This document shows, piece by piece, positions 34,256 to 45,071 of a stretch of DNA of 64,000 nucleotides. This DNA is from Pachyseris speciosa (lineage: Eukaryota; Cnidaria; Anthozoa; Scleractinia; Pachyseridae). The notes beneath the pieces were generated by a model, which saw only the letters and a program-made list of their open reading frames with translations, was not told the origin of the DNA and ran no database searches. The first letter of the stretch is position 1, and every line of letters starts with the position of its first letter. The stretch is taken from the NCBI GenBank assembly GCA_016490735.1, contig JAEMWC010000209.1, positions 930,001 to 994,000 of the forward strand. Reading direction: 5' to 3'. A program made the translations under genes and the position numbers.

Positions 34256-34404
34256 ATTCGGCGCCGCTGACCTGAGCAGCCAGAGTTCAGTCCCAAGTAG
34301 TAGGGTACCCTACCTGAAACATTTTGCTTGTAAACACGGGCTATCATTGAGCCTCTTGGTAGGGTAACTCAAATGCTTGGGTTACCGTACCCTCCTGGTC
34401 CCAG

Positions 34405-34530
34405 TTTTTCGAAGGCTGGTTAACACTGTCCACCGGATAAATCGCTATCCAGTGGATAAGTGTTAACAAAACAAACCATGCACTGGATAGTGATTTATCC
34501 AGTGGATAGCGTTATCCAGCCTTCGAACAA
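34405..34530. mobile_element. Fold-back MITE, TTCGAAGGCTGG ends
   Basis: Arms pair TTCGAAGGCTGG with CCAGCCTTCGAA. Inside, the word GGATAAATCRCTATCCAGTG is repeated in both orientations, so the whole element is a hairpin of about 125 bp. I recall this type as common in coral genomes. An imperfect flanking repeat CAG...CAG is seen, but I could not settle a target duplication. Confidence 0.6.
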
Positions 34531-34896
34531 CCAGAGCCAGGACTCTAAAGGGTTAGGCCTTGAAGCTTTAGAACTCCTTTAGCGTCCACATACTGGCTCA
34601 CGTGACGCTAAGTGACGTGATTTTGCATCAAACAAGGCATAATTGCTTGTAAGCGGCTGGGAATGCCCTGGTAGAACCGCGATAAGATCTTAACGTGTTA
34701 CCTAGCTTTGCGTCTGTTGTCCTGTTTTGGAAGTGTCAGCCAAATTACTTGGCTTAAAACAACTTTTTAATAAAAGAGAGATTCCAGCTAGCAGAAAATT
34801 TACGAAGTGCGCGCCGCTGGCAGTCTGTATTTTCTTAAGTGCTCGCTGCTCGCATACCATTCGATACCCCATTTAGTTTTTTGTCACGTTTCAATC

Positions 34897-35302
34897 CCCG
34901 GGGGGGGGGGGGGGTACTAACCAAAGTTTTATACGGGGAGGCTCCGCCCCGAGGTCCAACCCCTTACCCTTTCATATACCATTTCGGCAAAAAAAGGTAC
35001 CCCTTTTGTATACCTTTTATTGAAAAAAGGTACCCCTTTCACATACCTACTTTAGGAAGTCTTGTTCTCATTTTCATGTAGTGCTTTTAATAAACTGATA
35101 CAGCCATAAGGGGCGTCTATTCGAAATGTTATAATTAAAGGCCCTTTTAAACACCTAAATGACTGATTTCCCTACCCTTTTATATACCTCAACTTGTGAA
35201 ATCTCTACCCTTTTATATACCTGAAGCCTGAAAAAGGTACCCCTTTCGGGCGGAGCCTCCTCGTATAGGCCATTATAGGGAGTACTCCCCCCCGGGGGGG
35301 GG
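34897..35302. mobile_element. MITE with G-run/C-run terminal inverted repeats (copy B)
   Basis: It starts CCC then 15 G then TACTAACC, and ends GGGAGTACTCCCC then a C run and a G run. The direct repeat GTTTCAATC at 34888-34896 and 35303-35311 is a 9-bp (or 8-bp TTTCAATC) target duplication. The interior is non-coding and repeats AAGGTACCCCTTT and CCTTTTATATACC words. It has the same terminal design and duplication length as copy A at 238-650, although the interior differs. Confidence 0.75.
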
Positions 35303-35311
35303 GTTTCAATC

Positions 35312-35888
35312 AAAATCTTACGGTCTAATGGAATCTAAAAGATCGTTACTATAAAAACCCTTTCAGTCTCAGTCAATTATTAACATATTTGTGGTACAGT
35401 GCGGTCCGATTAGGCCTATCCTGTGTGGCTGGGGTACAAAGAGGAGGGAGGGATGAAGTTTTTAAAATTCGAGCACGAAGCACAATTGTTGGGACCTGGG
35501 AAGGAGCTAACTTGTACGCCGATCACGCCACAGGCAACCCAAGCTCACAATAGAGAAGAGCCGAGTAACCACATCGAAAAACATTCCTCGAGATAACAGA
35601 AGGCATCGCAATTTAATGGTGTTTGTCTTCTTGGCAGCAATGACCGAGTGTCAGTTGTCAGCCGAATTATAATCCCATTTGATCGCTGTCGGAATTTTAC
35701 GCAAAATCCAATCAATCTTAGCAGCCATGATGTAAGAAACCAGTCAGTCGTGGTTGTATACTGCCTATTTTAAAACAATTTCTCAAATGGAAATTCGGGC
35801 TTCTTCTTCGTGTAGAAGACCCAGTACACATCACAAAAGAAAACCGGTCCACAACCTATTGTGTTCTTTGTTTTCCTCGTCCTTTTGT
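35312..35888. other. Anonymous DNA without a supportable gene
   Basis: There is no family-recognisable ORF, RNA gene or clear transposon end between the G-run MITE and the tail of LINE D. Confidence 0.4.
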
Positions 35889-35889
35889 C

Positions 35890-35921
35890 ACATACATACA
35901 TACATACATACATACATACAT
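35890..35921. repeat. (CATA)n microsatellite forming the LINE D 3' tail
   Basis: Eight CATA units. Read on the minus strand they follow AAATAAAGCATG, so they look like the short tandem tail that non-LTR elements add at their 3' end rather than an independent microsatellite. Confidence 0.7.
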
Positions 35922-36106
35922 GCTTTATTTGATATAGCAGGTTGGATTAAAGGCAGCCAGAGGCTGATGTGGACCTGCTATCTAGGGTGAAAGGAAAATT
36001 ACAAAAGATCTTATAAAATTATGAGGAAAAAGAAAATAAGGAAAACAAAGGAATACAGCTAAAACTATCCAAATATAAACATTATCAAAATTGATAAATT
36101 ACTATG

Positions 36107-37045
36107 CTAAAAATATTCGAAGTCTTGATTCTTATGAGAGACCATACATGCTTCTTTCAGAAAGCTACAATTATTAATAAAGTTCTTATGTTGACGTTGT
36201 TTTAAAAGGTTCTTAAAGTTCTTGAGGGAGGGGGACTGTTTGAGAGAAGTTGGAGTTAGTTCCCAGACTAGTGGGCCTCTATATCTTAAGGAATTTCTGC
36301 CAATGTCCAGGTTGTATCTGGGTAGAACGAAGTGATTATTATTTCTGAGATTATAATGTGGGTTGGTAATACTAAAGAGGTTTGTTATTTTAGCTGGGGT
36401 AATGTTACTATTTACTTTATACATTAGGGTAAGCAGTTTCTTTTTATATTGGTTTGATAGTGGCTCCCATCTAGTACTTCCTAGGGCCTCTTGGTCTGAT
36501 ATGTCCCGAGGCAGTCTATGGATGATTTTAGCTGCCCTGGCGTGAATATGATCAATCTCATTCATTAAAGATGGTGTGCCAGTACCCCAGACCAAGCTGC
36601 AATAAGTAATAGTAGGGACAATGCTACTGAAGTAGATTTTTTCTAGTGTACTTGTTGGTAAATATTTGAGCCTTTCAAGCAGCCTGACTTTCTTTCCAAA
36701 GGATTTGCAGAGGTACTCCAAGTGACTGTTCCAAGAGAGCTGGGAGTCAATAATAACCCCCAGACATCTTGTTTCGTGAACAACGTCCAATATGTTATCT
36801 CCTAGTTTAATAGGTCTTAGTGGGCCACAGAAAGGACTGTGGGATATGATCATGGCCTCAGACTTCCCAGCGTGTATAGTTAATTTGTTGTTTCTGCACC
36901 AGGGTGAGATCTCTGAGAGGGCTCTATTTAAGCCATCAACTACTACATCAACAGTGTTACTAATGAAGTACAGAGTCGTGTCATCGGCATACAGTTCCAG
37001 GTTGCCTTCAGTTACTGAGTCACTAAGGTCATTGGAACTCCACAA
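36107..37045 (-). pseudogene. LINE D: RT catalytic box and C-terminal region
   Basis: The minus-strand frame has NDLSDSVTEGNLELYADDTT (the RT catalytic YADD), then LTIHAGKSEAMIISH, LGVIIDSQLSWNSHLEYL, PTITYCSLVWGTG, and the tail RYRGPLVWELTP then KNFKNLLKQRQ and stop. It is a full C-terminal half of an APE-type LINE polymerase. A deletion separates it from the preceding RT part: VTCGVP and NDLSD abut where QGSxLGPxLF normally sits, with a frame change. Confidence 0.88.
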
Positions 37046-37980
37046 GTAACTGGCTTAGTTTGTGAGCAACAGCCATTAACTTCCGCAAATTGCTTCCTGA
37101 CTTCCAAATAGCTGACCATCCACTTCAGCAAATCTCCGCTGAATCCCATAGCTAGAAGTTTATAAATTAGTATTTCGTGGGATACTGTGTCGAATGCTTT
37201 CTGAAAGTCGATGTAAACAACACCAACTACTTTTCTGTTATCAAGGGCTGCTTTCCAAGTTTCAGTCAGGTAGATTAAGAGTTCCTCGGTTGATCTGCCT
37301 AGTCGAAAACCCCACTGGTTGTTGTTCAGTTGCCCGATGTCTGTGGTGAAGCTGTTTAGACCCTCGCACACTAGTCCCTCCAGTAGTTTGCTTGGTAGAC
37401 TCAGCATTTGGAGAGGCCTGTAATTTCTTCTGTCTGTTTTCTTTCCCTTCTTATGAATAGTGAGCATTTTGGATACTTTCCACTGGGATGGAAAAGTGGA
37501 ATTAAGCAAGCTATGTCTAAAGACAGTGAGGAGGCCTTCTGCGGAGGCCTCACCAATGTGATGAAGGTCTCGAGGGGCAATAGAGTCAGGGTCGGGGGCT
37601 TTCTTAGGGTTGATAGACTTGATACGTCTAAGGAGGTCTGTTTTGTTCAGATTAACACAGGGGAGAGTAGGAGTGATTCTGTAGATATGCTCTGTGTCTC
37701 GAAAGTGCGGTAGTGGGTTAATTTGCGAGGCCAGATTTGGTCCTAGCGCCACAAAATAGTCGTTCATGGCCTCAGCTTTGTTTTTATCATCAAGGATCAT
37801 GTTACCCCGATCATCAGCAATGGGCCCAATATTATTCAGTTTCTTCTTGTGGGTAATCCTTGCTACAAGCTTCCAGAAGTCTTTGCTGCTTTCTGTGTTA
37901 TTAAATTCTTGTCTCCAGTAGTTAGCCTCTTCTTCTCTAAGAAGCTTGGTAACTTCATTTCTTAGCTTCTTGTATTCGTC
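37046..37980 (-). pseudogene. LINE D: RT N-terminal part
   Basis: The minus-strand frame runs from about 37980 (LWDEYKKLRNEVTKLL) through KKAPDPDSIAPRDL, KMLTIHKKGKKTDRRNYRPL, the first catalytic Asp in VYIDFQKAFDTVSH, and KPVTCGVP. The frame stays open to about 37012. The GVPQGS motif is truncated by the deletion at about 37046, which disables the polymerase. Confidence 0.85.
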
Positions 37981-38624
37981 CCACAGTTCTTTAGACCCGG
38001 TCTCCTTTGCTCGCTTAAGTATTGATTATAGCGTTTGTTCATAGTTTTACGAATATGAGAATTCATCCATGGGAGGCTCTCTGAGCGTATTTTTACTCTC
38101 CTCAGGGAAATATGATCGTTCACTATGTCCTTGTATAGGGTTTCCCATGTCCATGTGATGTCGTCAGGGTCATCGAATGCCTCGATTACAGACCATGGGG
38201 TAGTGGTAAACGCATGTTTTAGTTTTCCAATATTAACTTGCTTATAATTTTTCGCAGTAATATATTTCGGGGGTGTCCTCTTGCGATATAGCTTTATAAT
38301 GCCATAGATGAGGCAGTGGTCGGAAAGGCCTGGGTCAAATGTCCCTGATGCTATTATCTTGGTTGTGTCAATGGTGATCAGGAGGTCAAGTAGGGTAGAG
38401 GTTGTTACGGTTGTTCTTGTGGAGTCTTTAATGACGTTGTGAAGGTCAAAACTGCCAAGAATTCTGAGCAACCTTCTCCCCTCATACCCCTTGGCAATCA
38501 AGTCTGAGTTCAAGTCACCAAGGATCACAACATTTTTTCTGTTTCTCACAAAGTGTTCAAGCAGACTGTAGAATTTATTGTAGAAGCTATATATAGTCAT
38601 CAGGAGGTCTGTATACCCAGCCAA
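37962..38624 (-). pseudogene. LINE D: APE endonuclease C-terminal half
   Basis: It has NVVILGDLNSDLIAKG (the GDxN motif) and GTFDPGLSDHCLIYG (the SDH active site), then the linker to the RT. Frameshifts at about 38600 and 37990 join it to the neighbouring pieces. Confidence 0.85.
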
Positions 38625-39330
38625 GTAATAGCTTCTGGGATTTTATAGTGAAATCAATCCAGATTGCTTCTATATCTGTTTTAAGATCGTCTCTCTCGTG
38701 TACATGCAAGCTGTCTGAGTAATAAATTAGACAGCCACCGCCTTTTTGGTCCTTCCAGTCCAGCCTGGCTATTTTGTATCCAGTAATCATGACTTCCTCC
38801 GTGGGTGTTTCGTCGTCCAGATGTGTTTCTGTAATAGCAATGATGTCAAGTTTGCTTTCTGATAACATTAGTTTAATCTCACTGGTTTTCCTAATCAGGC
38901 TTCTAACGTTAAGGTGAGTAATCTTTAGTCCGTGACCTTTGAGTTTGGTGTAGAGGTCACTATAGGGGCTTGGGATGTTTCGATCCGTTCCGTGAGTGTT
39001 GGTGTTTACTGGATTATCTAATAGTTCCTCATGTGCATCTTCATCAGTTGAAATTGACGCTTCGGCGAAAGGTAATACAGATAAAAGACATGCCGGGAAA
39101 ATCCAGTTAAAATGATCCTTTTGCTGAAAAAGTTTGTATTGGCTCGGTTTCACTTGACCGCATTTCATGTGGCACCAAAGTTCACACTGATCACAGGTCA
39201 GGGCTCTGTGATTTCTAGCGACGATCTTTGAGCAAACAGGACACCTTGGAGAGTTGGTTGTCGGTCCTGGATTAACTGGAATATCGCCACTTTTAAGGAG
39301 ACGAGCTTGGTGGAAAGAACTGACCGAGTT
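38587..39330 (-). pseudogene. LINE D: 2A-like peptide, PHD-like finger and APE endonuclease N-terminal half
   Basis: In minus-strand frame from about 39330 the protein reads RLLKSGDIPVNPGP, a 2A-like ribosome-skipping motif (coding bases 39262-39288). Next comes a Cys/His cluster CPVCSK, CDQCELWCHMKC and a later C, resembling a PHD finger as found in some LINE proteins. Then come HLNVRSLIRKTSEI, DIIAITETHLDDE and GWVYRPPDD of the endonuclease. The strong order 2A, PHD, EN, RT makes this a well-preserved architecture even though the frame is broken later. Confidence 0.8.
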
Positions 39331-39425
39331 AGTATAGTACAGTAGTAGTAGTAATATAGTATAGTATAGTATATAGTCCTTTTGTTCTCTATTGTTTTAA
39401 GTCAGCTGTATCTTCTACACCAAGT

Positions 39426-40045
39426 AACACTGGAAAACTTGAACCATTTACTGACTTCAAAAAAGTTTGTCAAATCTCTGTAAAATGTATACATTTCCTT
39501 TGTAAATTGCAATGTCTGTAAACGTGCACACTTACAGAGATTTTATGAACCCTATAAAATGTCTGTAGATTCGACCGAATTTCCCGCGTCCAGACCCCAT
39601 TAAATGTCTGTGAAATCTCAATGTTTTCTGTGTAAATTGTAAGCAAAATTTACAGAGATTTCATAAACTTTGTAAAAATCCTTGTAAAATCTCATCGTAT
39701 TCTCTGTAAAAAAAAATTGGAAAAAACTCTGTAAAATAAAGAACATAAAATGTCCATAAAATCTTCGTTAAAATCTAACAACTGAATCAAATAACTGCAT
39801 GAAATGTTAATAAAATGTACACAAATAAAAAGCACACAATGTTAATAAAAAGTGGGTGTAATGTTTGTAAAATATACAAGGAGTACCATATAAAATCTCA
39901 GCAAAATCTTCATATTTTCTCTGTAAAAGACAGAGGGAAACAAACCAGGATGAAACGCCACAACACAAAATCCCAACAAAATGTCTATAAAAAGTGAACA
40001 AAAGCTGGACCACAAAGTGTCTGTCGATAAATAAAGTGCACACAA
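39426..40045. repeat. Repeat built from the word TCTGTAAAAT
   Basis: About 600 bp in which CTGTAAAAT, TGTAAATT or ATAAAATGT words recur every 15-40 bp without fixed period. It begins TAACACTGGAAAACTTGAACC. The related block at 55170-55490 ends in the near-complement of that start (TTTTCCAGTGTAA), so both belong to one family, probably non-autonomous transposons. ORFs here are translations of the repeat. Confidence 0.5.
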
Positions 40046-40351
40046 TATCTTCAAAAGATATGTATTTTATTGCAAAATGTTAACGTTTTCTTTCCAAAAA
40101 CGAGCTGGTACTAAAATGACCTGAAAAACGCTAAAAACGTCAGTGGCCGTGAATTTTTCAGGGCCGAGCTTGCCAATTCATCGCTACTGAACATTTAACG
40201 GCATGAAAAAGGTATCCTTTCTATTGCAATTGCCGCAGAAGTTGTATAATTTACGTCCCTTAGCTTTATCGTTTCTTATAAACACTGGAAAATTATATTT
40301 TCATTCCAAATGGCTGCTGGTATAACTCACAATTGGAGGTACTAATGTTTT

Positions 40352-41400
40352 ATGTTACAATGAACTGTACGAGGCGTGCCACCCGCCAGTTCAGAGGGGT
40401 TAAACTAGACAGAGAGAAAGACAGATTACACGCATGCTGCACTGGACAACATAAGGCGTTCCACCCGCTAGTAGAGAGGAATTAAACTATAGAGAGAGAG
40501 AAAGAGAGATTACATGTATGTTACACTGAACCGTATGAGGCGTGCCACCCGCCAGTTAGGAGGGGTTAAACTAGAGAGAGAGAAAGAGAGATTACATGTA
40601 TGTTACACTGAACTGTATGAGGCGTGCCACCCGCCAGTTCAGAGGGGTTAAACTAGATAGACAGAAAGAGAAATTTCATGTATATTACACTGAACTGTAT
40701 GAGGCGTGCCAACCGCCAGTTCAGAGGGGTTAAACTAGATAGACAGAAAGAGAAACTTCATGTATGTTACACTGAACTGTATGGGCGTGCCACCCGCCAG
40801 TTCAGAGGGGTTAAACTAGAGAGAAAGAGAGATTACAGGTATGTTACACTGAACTGTATGCGGCGTGCCACCCGCCAGTTCAGAGAGGTTTAACTAGATA
40901 GACAGAAAGAGAAATTTCATTTATGTTACACTGAACTGTATGAGGCGTGCCACCCGCCAGTTCAGAGGGGTTAAACTAGAGAGAGAGAGATTACAGGTAT
41001 GTTACACTGAACTGTATGAGGCGTGCCACCCGCCAGTTCCGAGGGGTTAAACTAGAGAGAGAGAAAGATTACATGTATGTTACATTGAACTGTTTGAGGC
41101 ATGCCACCCGCCATTTCAGAGGGGTTAAACTAGAGGGAAAGATTACATGTTACACTGAACTGTATGAGGCGTGCCACCCGCCAGTTCAGAGGGGTTAAAC
41201 TAGAGAGAGAGAAAGAGAGATTACATGAATGTTACACTGAACTGTATGAGGCGTGCCACCCGCCAGTTCAGAGGGGTTAAATTAGATAGACAGAAAGAGA
41301 GATAACAAGTATGTTACACTGAACTGTATGAGGTGTGTTAAGAGGGAATAACCAGATAGAAAGAGCAACCTTTCTTTATGTTAAACTGACCTCTATGAGG
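40352..41400. repeat. Minisatellite, about 80-bp unit, 12-14 copies
   Basis: The unit reads TGTTACACTGAACTGTATG, AGGCGTGCCACCCGCCAGTT, CAGAGGGGTTAAACTAGA followed by a variable GA-rich tract and TTACATG. Most size variation is in the GAGAGA/GACAGAAAGA tract, giving unit lengths of roughly 70-87 bp. The first two and last two units are degenerate. One frame stays open across several units (for example MRRATRQFRGVKL), but the length changes break it regularly, so I do not call a gene. Confidence 0.9.
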
Positions 41401-41527
41401 TGTCACTCAGAGGCACACTGTACATGTACATAAAATAGAAGTCATCAGAGCCCTCTCAGACACAACTAACCAAGTGCTATTCAACTGAAGGTTTCAACAA
41501 GCTAATGTTTTCTTTATGATATACATG

Positions 41528-43510
41528 TACAGTACCGGTTAAAAGTAAGTTGACAGTCTCTTTCGAGTCTCAATTCTCGACTCGATCCTCGATTCCTGCG
41601 AGTTTCGAGCATCGAGGCTCAGCCATCGAGAATCGAGTCGAGGATTGCGTCTCGCAAGATCAGAGATAATGAGCTTGTTGCTTGGCTGATCACTCGATAG
41701 ACCTCTCGAGCAAATTGGGGATGACATATTGAAAAGCAACTTCAGCTACTCGAAGGAACGCAAACGATGCAAGAGTAGTCGTTCAGTAAGCGATATGTTT
41801 CTAAATGTGATTCAACCTCTTTGACAGATGGGTAGATTCGCAGAAATCAACGCTTGAGAAAGAACAGAATGGCCAAGGACTGACCACACCACTACAATAT
41901 CTCCCAATAAGTAAGATGTTCGATGAATAAAACTTGGCCAACTGAGCGTTGCATGTTTTTGTCACAGACACGCATAATTTTAAGATGAAATTCGATATGT
42001 GTACGTGTCAATACATGTGTTCACTAATGGTGCTCGTTCGTAACTTTATTTCGTTGAAACAGGATTTTCTTCAACCGTTCTTAGGAATAGATTTTACAAT
42101 GTAACTCCTCCAAACTTGAAACACAAATGTGTGTAATTCGTTATGGTATGCAAATTTCTGTTCAATGTTTACTTTGCACTATTTTTGGCCAAAGAGTGAA
42201 GATCACCTTGGCGACGTTTCTCAGGGGCACCCAACGACAAGTTTCGGTAGATATCTGTTCGGTAGAGAGTAATTCGCCTTGTGCTTTCGGCGTCGATTAA
42301 AAAGTGCAGTAGGATGTTCGTAACTAAAACGTGGCCTAAAAGATTCGAAATTGGGAAATCATAGCCCCTGACGTTTTCGGAGAGGTCGCAACTGCTGTTT
42401 TTGGCAGTCAAAAACGACAGCTAGCATTTTCGGAAAGAAAATAGTTCCCTAGAAAGCTCGTTGAAACTTCATTTCAGCTTGCATTTTCTCAAAGGAAGAT
42501 TTTGTTCCCTAACATTTTCGGGCAATTAAATTTTCAGCTAGGGAATCCGAACAGATGAACTTTTTCTAGCTTACGAAAACATCTCTTTGAACAGACTTCA
42601 AACACTATAGGGTACTTAAAAATGCCTTTCTACAGCTTTTCTTTGACTTGGCTCATTGGGTGCCCCTGGTTTCTATCCAAATTGTACATGTATTTCACTT
42701 CGGATGTTTCCTCGGAGTTTTACTAGTGTTCCATCGAACGTTTATCAATTTATTTCAAAGGCGATGAGCGAGTTTCGAAGTTGGCGTCATACATACAATA
42801 AGCTACCATGTCTTGTTTGCATCCGCGTGGTCGACGAGCGCGGGTTTGTCGAAACTTGTTCGATCAATCGCGCCAGCCTTGAATTCCTTACGCTTGCCAA
42901 GCGGCTACCGGCTAGTGACTACACTATTCGCCTACTTGTACACTGTGCATTTACGTTGACAAAAAGCTGGCTTTCTCGAAATTTTGATTGCTTTTGATGA
43001 CAGTGTCCACGATGAACCGCAGCGATCTTGATTCGTTGCGCTTATGAATGAGCGGCCATATAAACGGTTCAAAATTTAGCATCGGAATTTTTATGTAGAA
43101 AAGCACAACACTGTGACCTCGAAAGAAACTAAATGTCTTTTGACCTTGTTTTTTTTACGCAGTATGCGATATTTCCTCGAGAAGTACACTGCGTCCTCAA
43201 AACCTAAATGACTTTTGACAGTATTTGTCACCGCGCTGTCCTTTAGCTTGAATTTGTTACGTTGTTCTAACGGAAATTGTTGTAGTGTCTACACAAGTGT
43301 CAATACAGAACAACTGCGTTCTTTCCTCAAGAACTCGGAAAGTCGAATCACGTACTCGATGAATAACAATAGAGTGCTTGCGAGAATCGAGTAACGAGGA
43401 TCGAGTTGAGTTTCGAGTGAATCAAGTCTCGATTCTCGACTCGATCCTCGATACTTGATTCTCGCGAGGATTGAGTCGAGACTGTCAACTTACTTTTAAC
43501 TGGTACTGTA
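41528..43510. mobile_element. 1.98-kb TIR element with CAGTACCGG ends and TCGAG-rich subterminal arrays
   Basis: Terminal inverted repeats of about 31 bp (CAGTACCGGTTAAAAGTAAG onward, one mismatch between ends) are flanked by TA (41528-41529 and 43509-43510), within TACATGTA on both sides. Inside each TIR lies about 100 bp of clustered TCGAGTCGAG/CTCGACTCGA words, likely transposase-binding repeats. The middle has only short frames (42169-42411 minus, 42656-42997 plus) with no transposase motif. TA duplication and CAGT ends suggest a Tc1/mariner-related non-autonomous element. Confidence 0.78.
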
Positions 43511-43920
43511 CATGTAATGTTATGATGTTTAATTTTTCATCCTTAAGGAAATGAAAAACCTTGGTTTAAAGAAAACAAAATGTTTTAGGATGTCAACAGG
43601 CTGCAGTTGACTGAAAGATGATCACAGAGTTGCCACTCATCAGGATAAAATTATACTGATAGCTTTTCCCAGACCATAAATAGATGACCACCCACGACAA
43701 ATTCCTTTGGCAATGAAGTTGGTGTCCTTGATACTCTGATGTGCTATTTTTCTTTCTGTAAAAGAAAAAAAGACTTTAAATGAACTAAACTGATTGAAGG
43801 AACAATGAAAATGCTAGCATTTGATTTGTATGATACAACACATAATATAATTATGTATCTACGCATATAGATATACATGTACATGTATTCCTTAATGTTG
43901 AAAACATCACTTATGTGCAT

Positions 43921-44217
43921 TAGCCTCCTTTGCAGCTGTTGTTTGGGTCTGTCCTTAATCCCTCCCCACTAATGTCTGGTGAACTAAGCTGGAAATTCCA
44001 TTCCCATTGTGTCTAAGTATTCAATCTGGAGGGAGAAGAGAACTGACAAAAATGGCTGCAAAGGAGGTTACAGGAAATTACATGTAGCCACCAAAATTTA
44101 ACAGCCATGATGTGATTAGTCAGTTCCTGGGAAGGGAATGTCCGGCTCCGTTCAGCAGATGTTGGTGGGGAGGGAGAATATGACCAACATGTAAGTAACA
44201 GCTGCATAGGAGGCTAT
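43921..44217. mobile_element. Fold-back MITE, TAGCCTCCTTTGCAGCTG ends
   Basis: The outer arms TAGCCTCCTTTGCAGCTGTT and AACAGCTGCATAGGAGGCTA pair. Inner arms CCCTCCCCACTAATGTC and its mismatched complement near 44155-44175 extend the hairpin. About 300 bp long, non-coding. Confidence 0.65.
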
Positions 44218-44751
44218 TACAGTGTACTGTATGTGCATCAATTGGTCAACACTGGATAGACCATCAATAAGGAAAGATTCGGTGGGTCAACCGTACACAA
44301 AGATTTATTATTTTAAAGACTTGGTTTGCCTGGACTAGGGACTGTTATTGGCTGTGAAAAGCTTCCGTAACTTACATGCATTGTAACATTATACATTATG
44401 CCTTCAAGGAAAAGCATGGACAATAGACTTCACTGTGGAGGCTATTTCATGCTTAGTATAGGCTTAACTTATTACAGTTTGCATAAAGGCAAAAAAAATT
44501 GAGTAGAGTTAATGTGGTGGCAATGACAAGTACATGTACCTTACTCTGTTACAGTAGCATGTACATGTATAAGGTATGAAAAGGAAGTTACATGTACTAT
44601 TAGGGGGTAAACTTCAAAGGACTCTATGTAGCACCTAATTATGTATGATACATATACCAGATTGGCTAGAAGAAAAAATTGCTTGTACTGCAGGTCACAT
44701 TAATTTTTATTTATAGGAGATATGAATGTTTTTTTTTTGGAGCAGGCAATT

Positions 44752-44940
44752 TGAACAGTTTCAATTTATTTTATTCCATATTTCTTACACATTGTTACAA
44801 GATAAATATGTATTAAAATACAAAAGATAAATAAATAACAAAAGAATGAGAAACATAATGGCGAGGATGTCCATAGAGAAACCATTGGGGCTTATACGAG
44901 CTACGGGCTCCTAAAAAATTACAACTTGGAAATCATGATT
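44752..44940 (-). repeat. LINE 3' UTR fragment
   Basis: The minus strand reads GGAGCCCGTAGCTCGTATAA, then CCAATGGTTTCTCTATGGAC, then an AT-rich tail with AATAAAATAAATTG. This layout resembles the 3' untranslated end of cnidarian LINEs. No coding part is attached, so it is a 5'-truncated insertion. Confidence 0.4.
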
Positions 44941-45071
44941 TTTAGGCATACATGTAGCTTATTTTACTTAATCAATTCTTTTAGGTTACCAAAGTGAGTG
45001 AAATAAGAAATACATGACACATGTAGTAATGCATGAAACCCCAAACAGAAACTCGAAAACAAAATCTGAGT

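Noticed and set aside
34839..35081. An 80-aa ORF with GGGGG and YPFCIPF repeats
   Set aside because: It lies across the G-run MITE; the glycines are the homopolymer and the rest is the GGTACCCC word array.
40678..41198. ORFs reading MRRATRQFRGVKLER in repeats
   Set aside because: They are translations of the 80-bp minisatellite; unit-length changes shift the frame repeatedly.
40352..41400. CRISPR-like appearance of regular repeats with variable spacers
   Set aside because: The 'spacers' are GA-rich length variants of the same tract, units are about 80 bp, and the genome is eukaryotic.
42656..42997. A 113-aa plus ORF inside the 1.98-kb TIR element
   Set aside because: No DDE/D signature, HTH or zinc pattern is visible; kept only as a question in the finding on that element.
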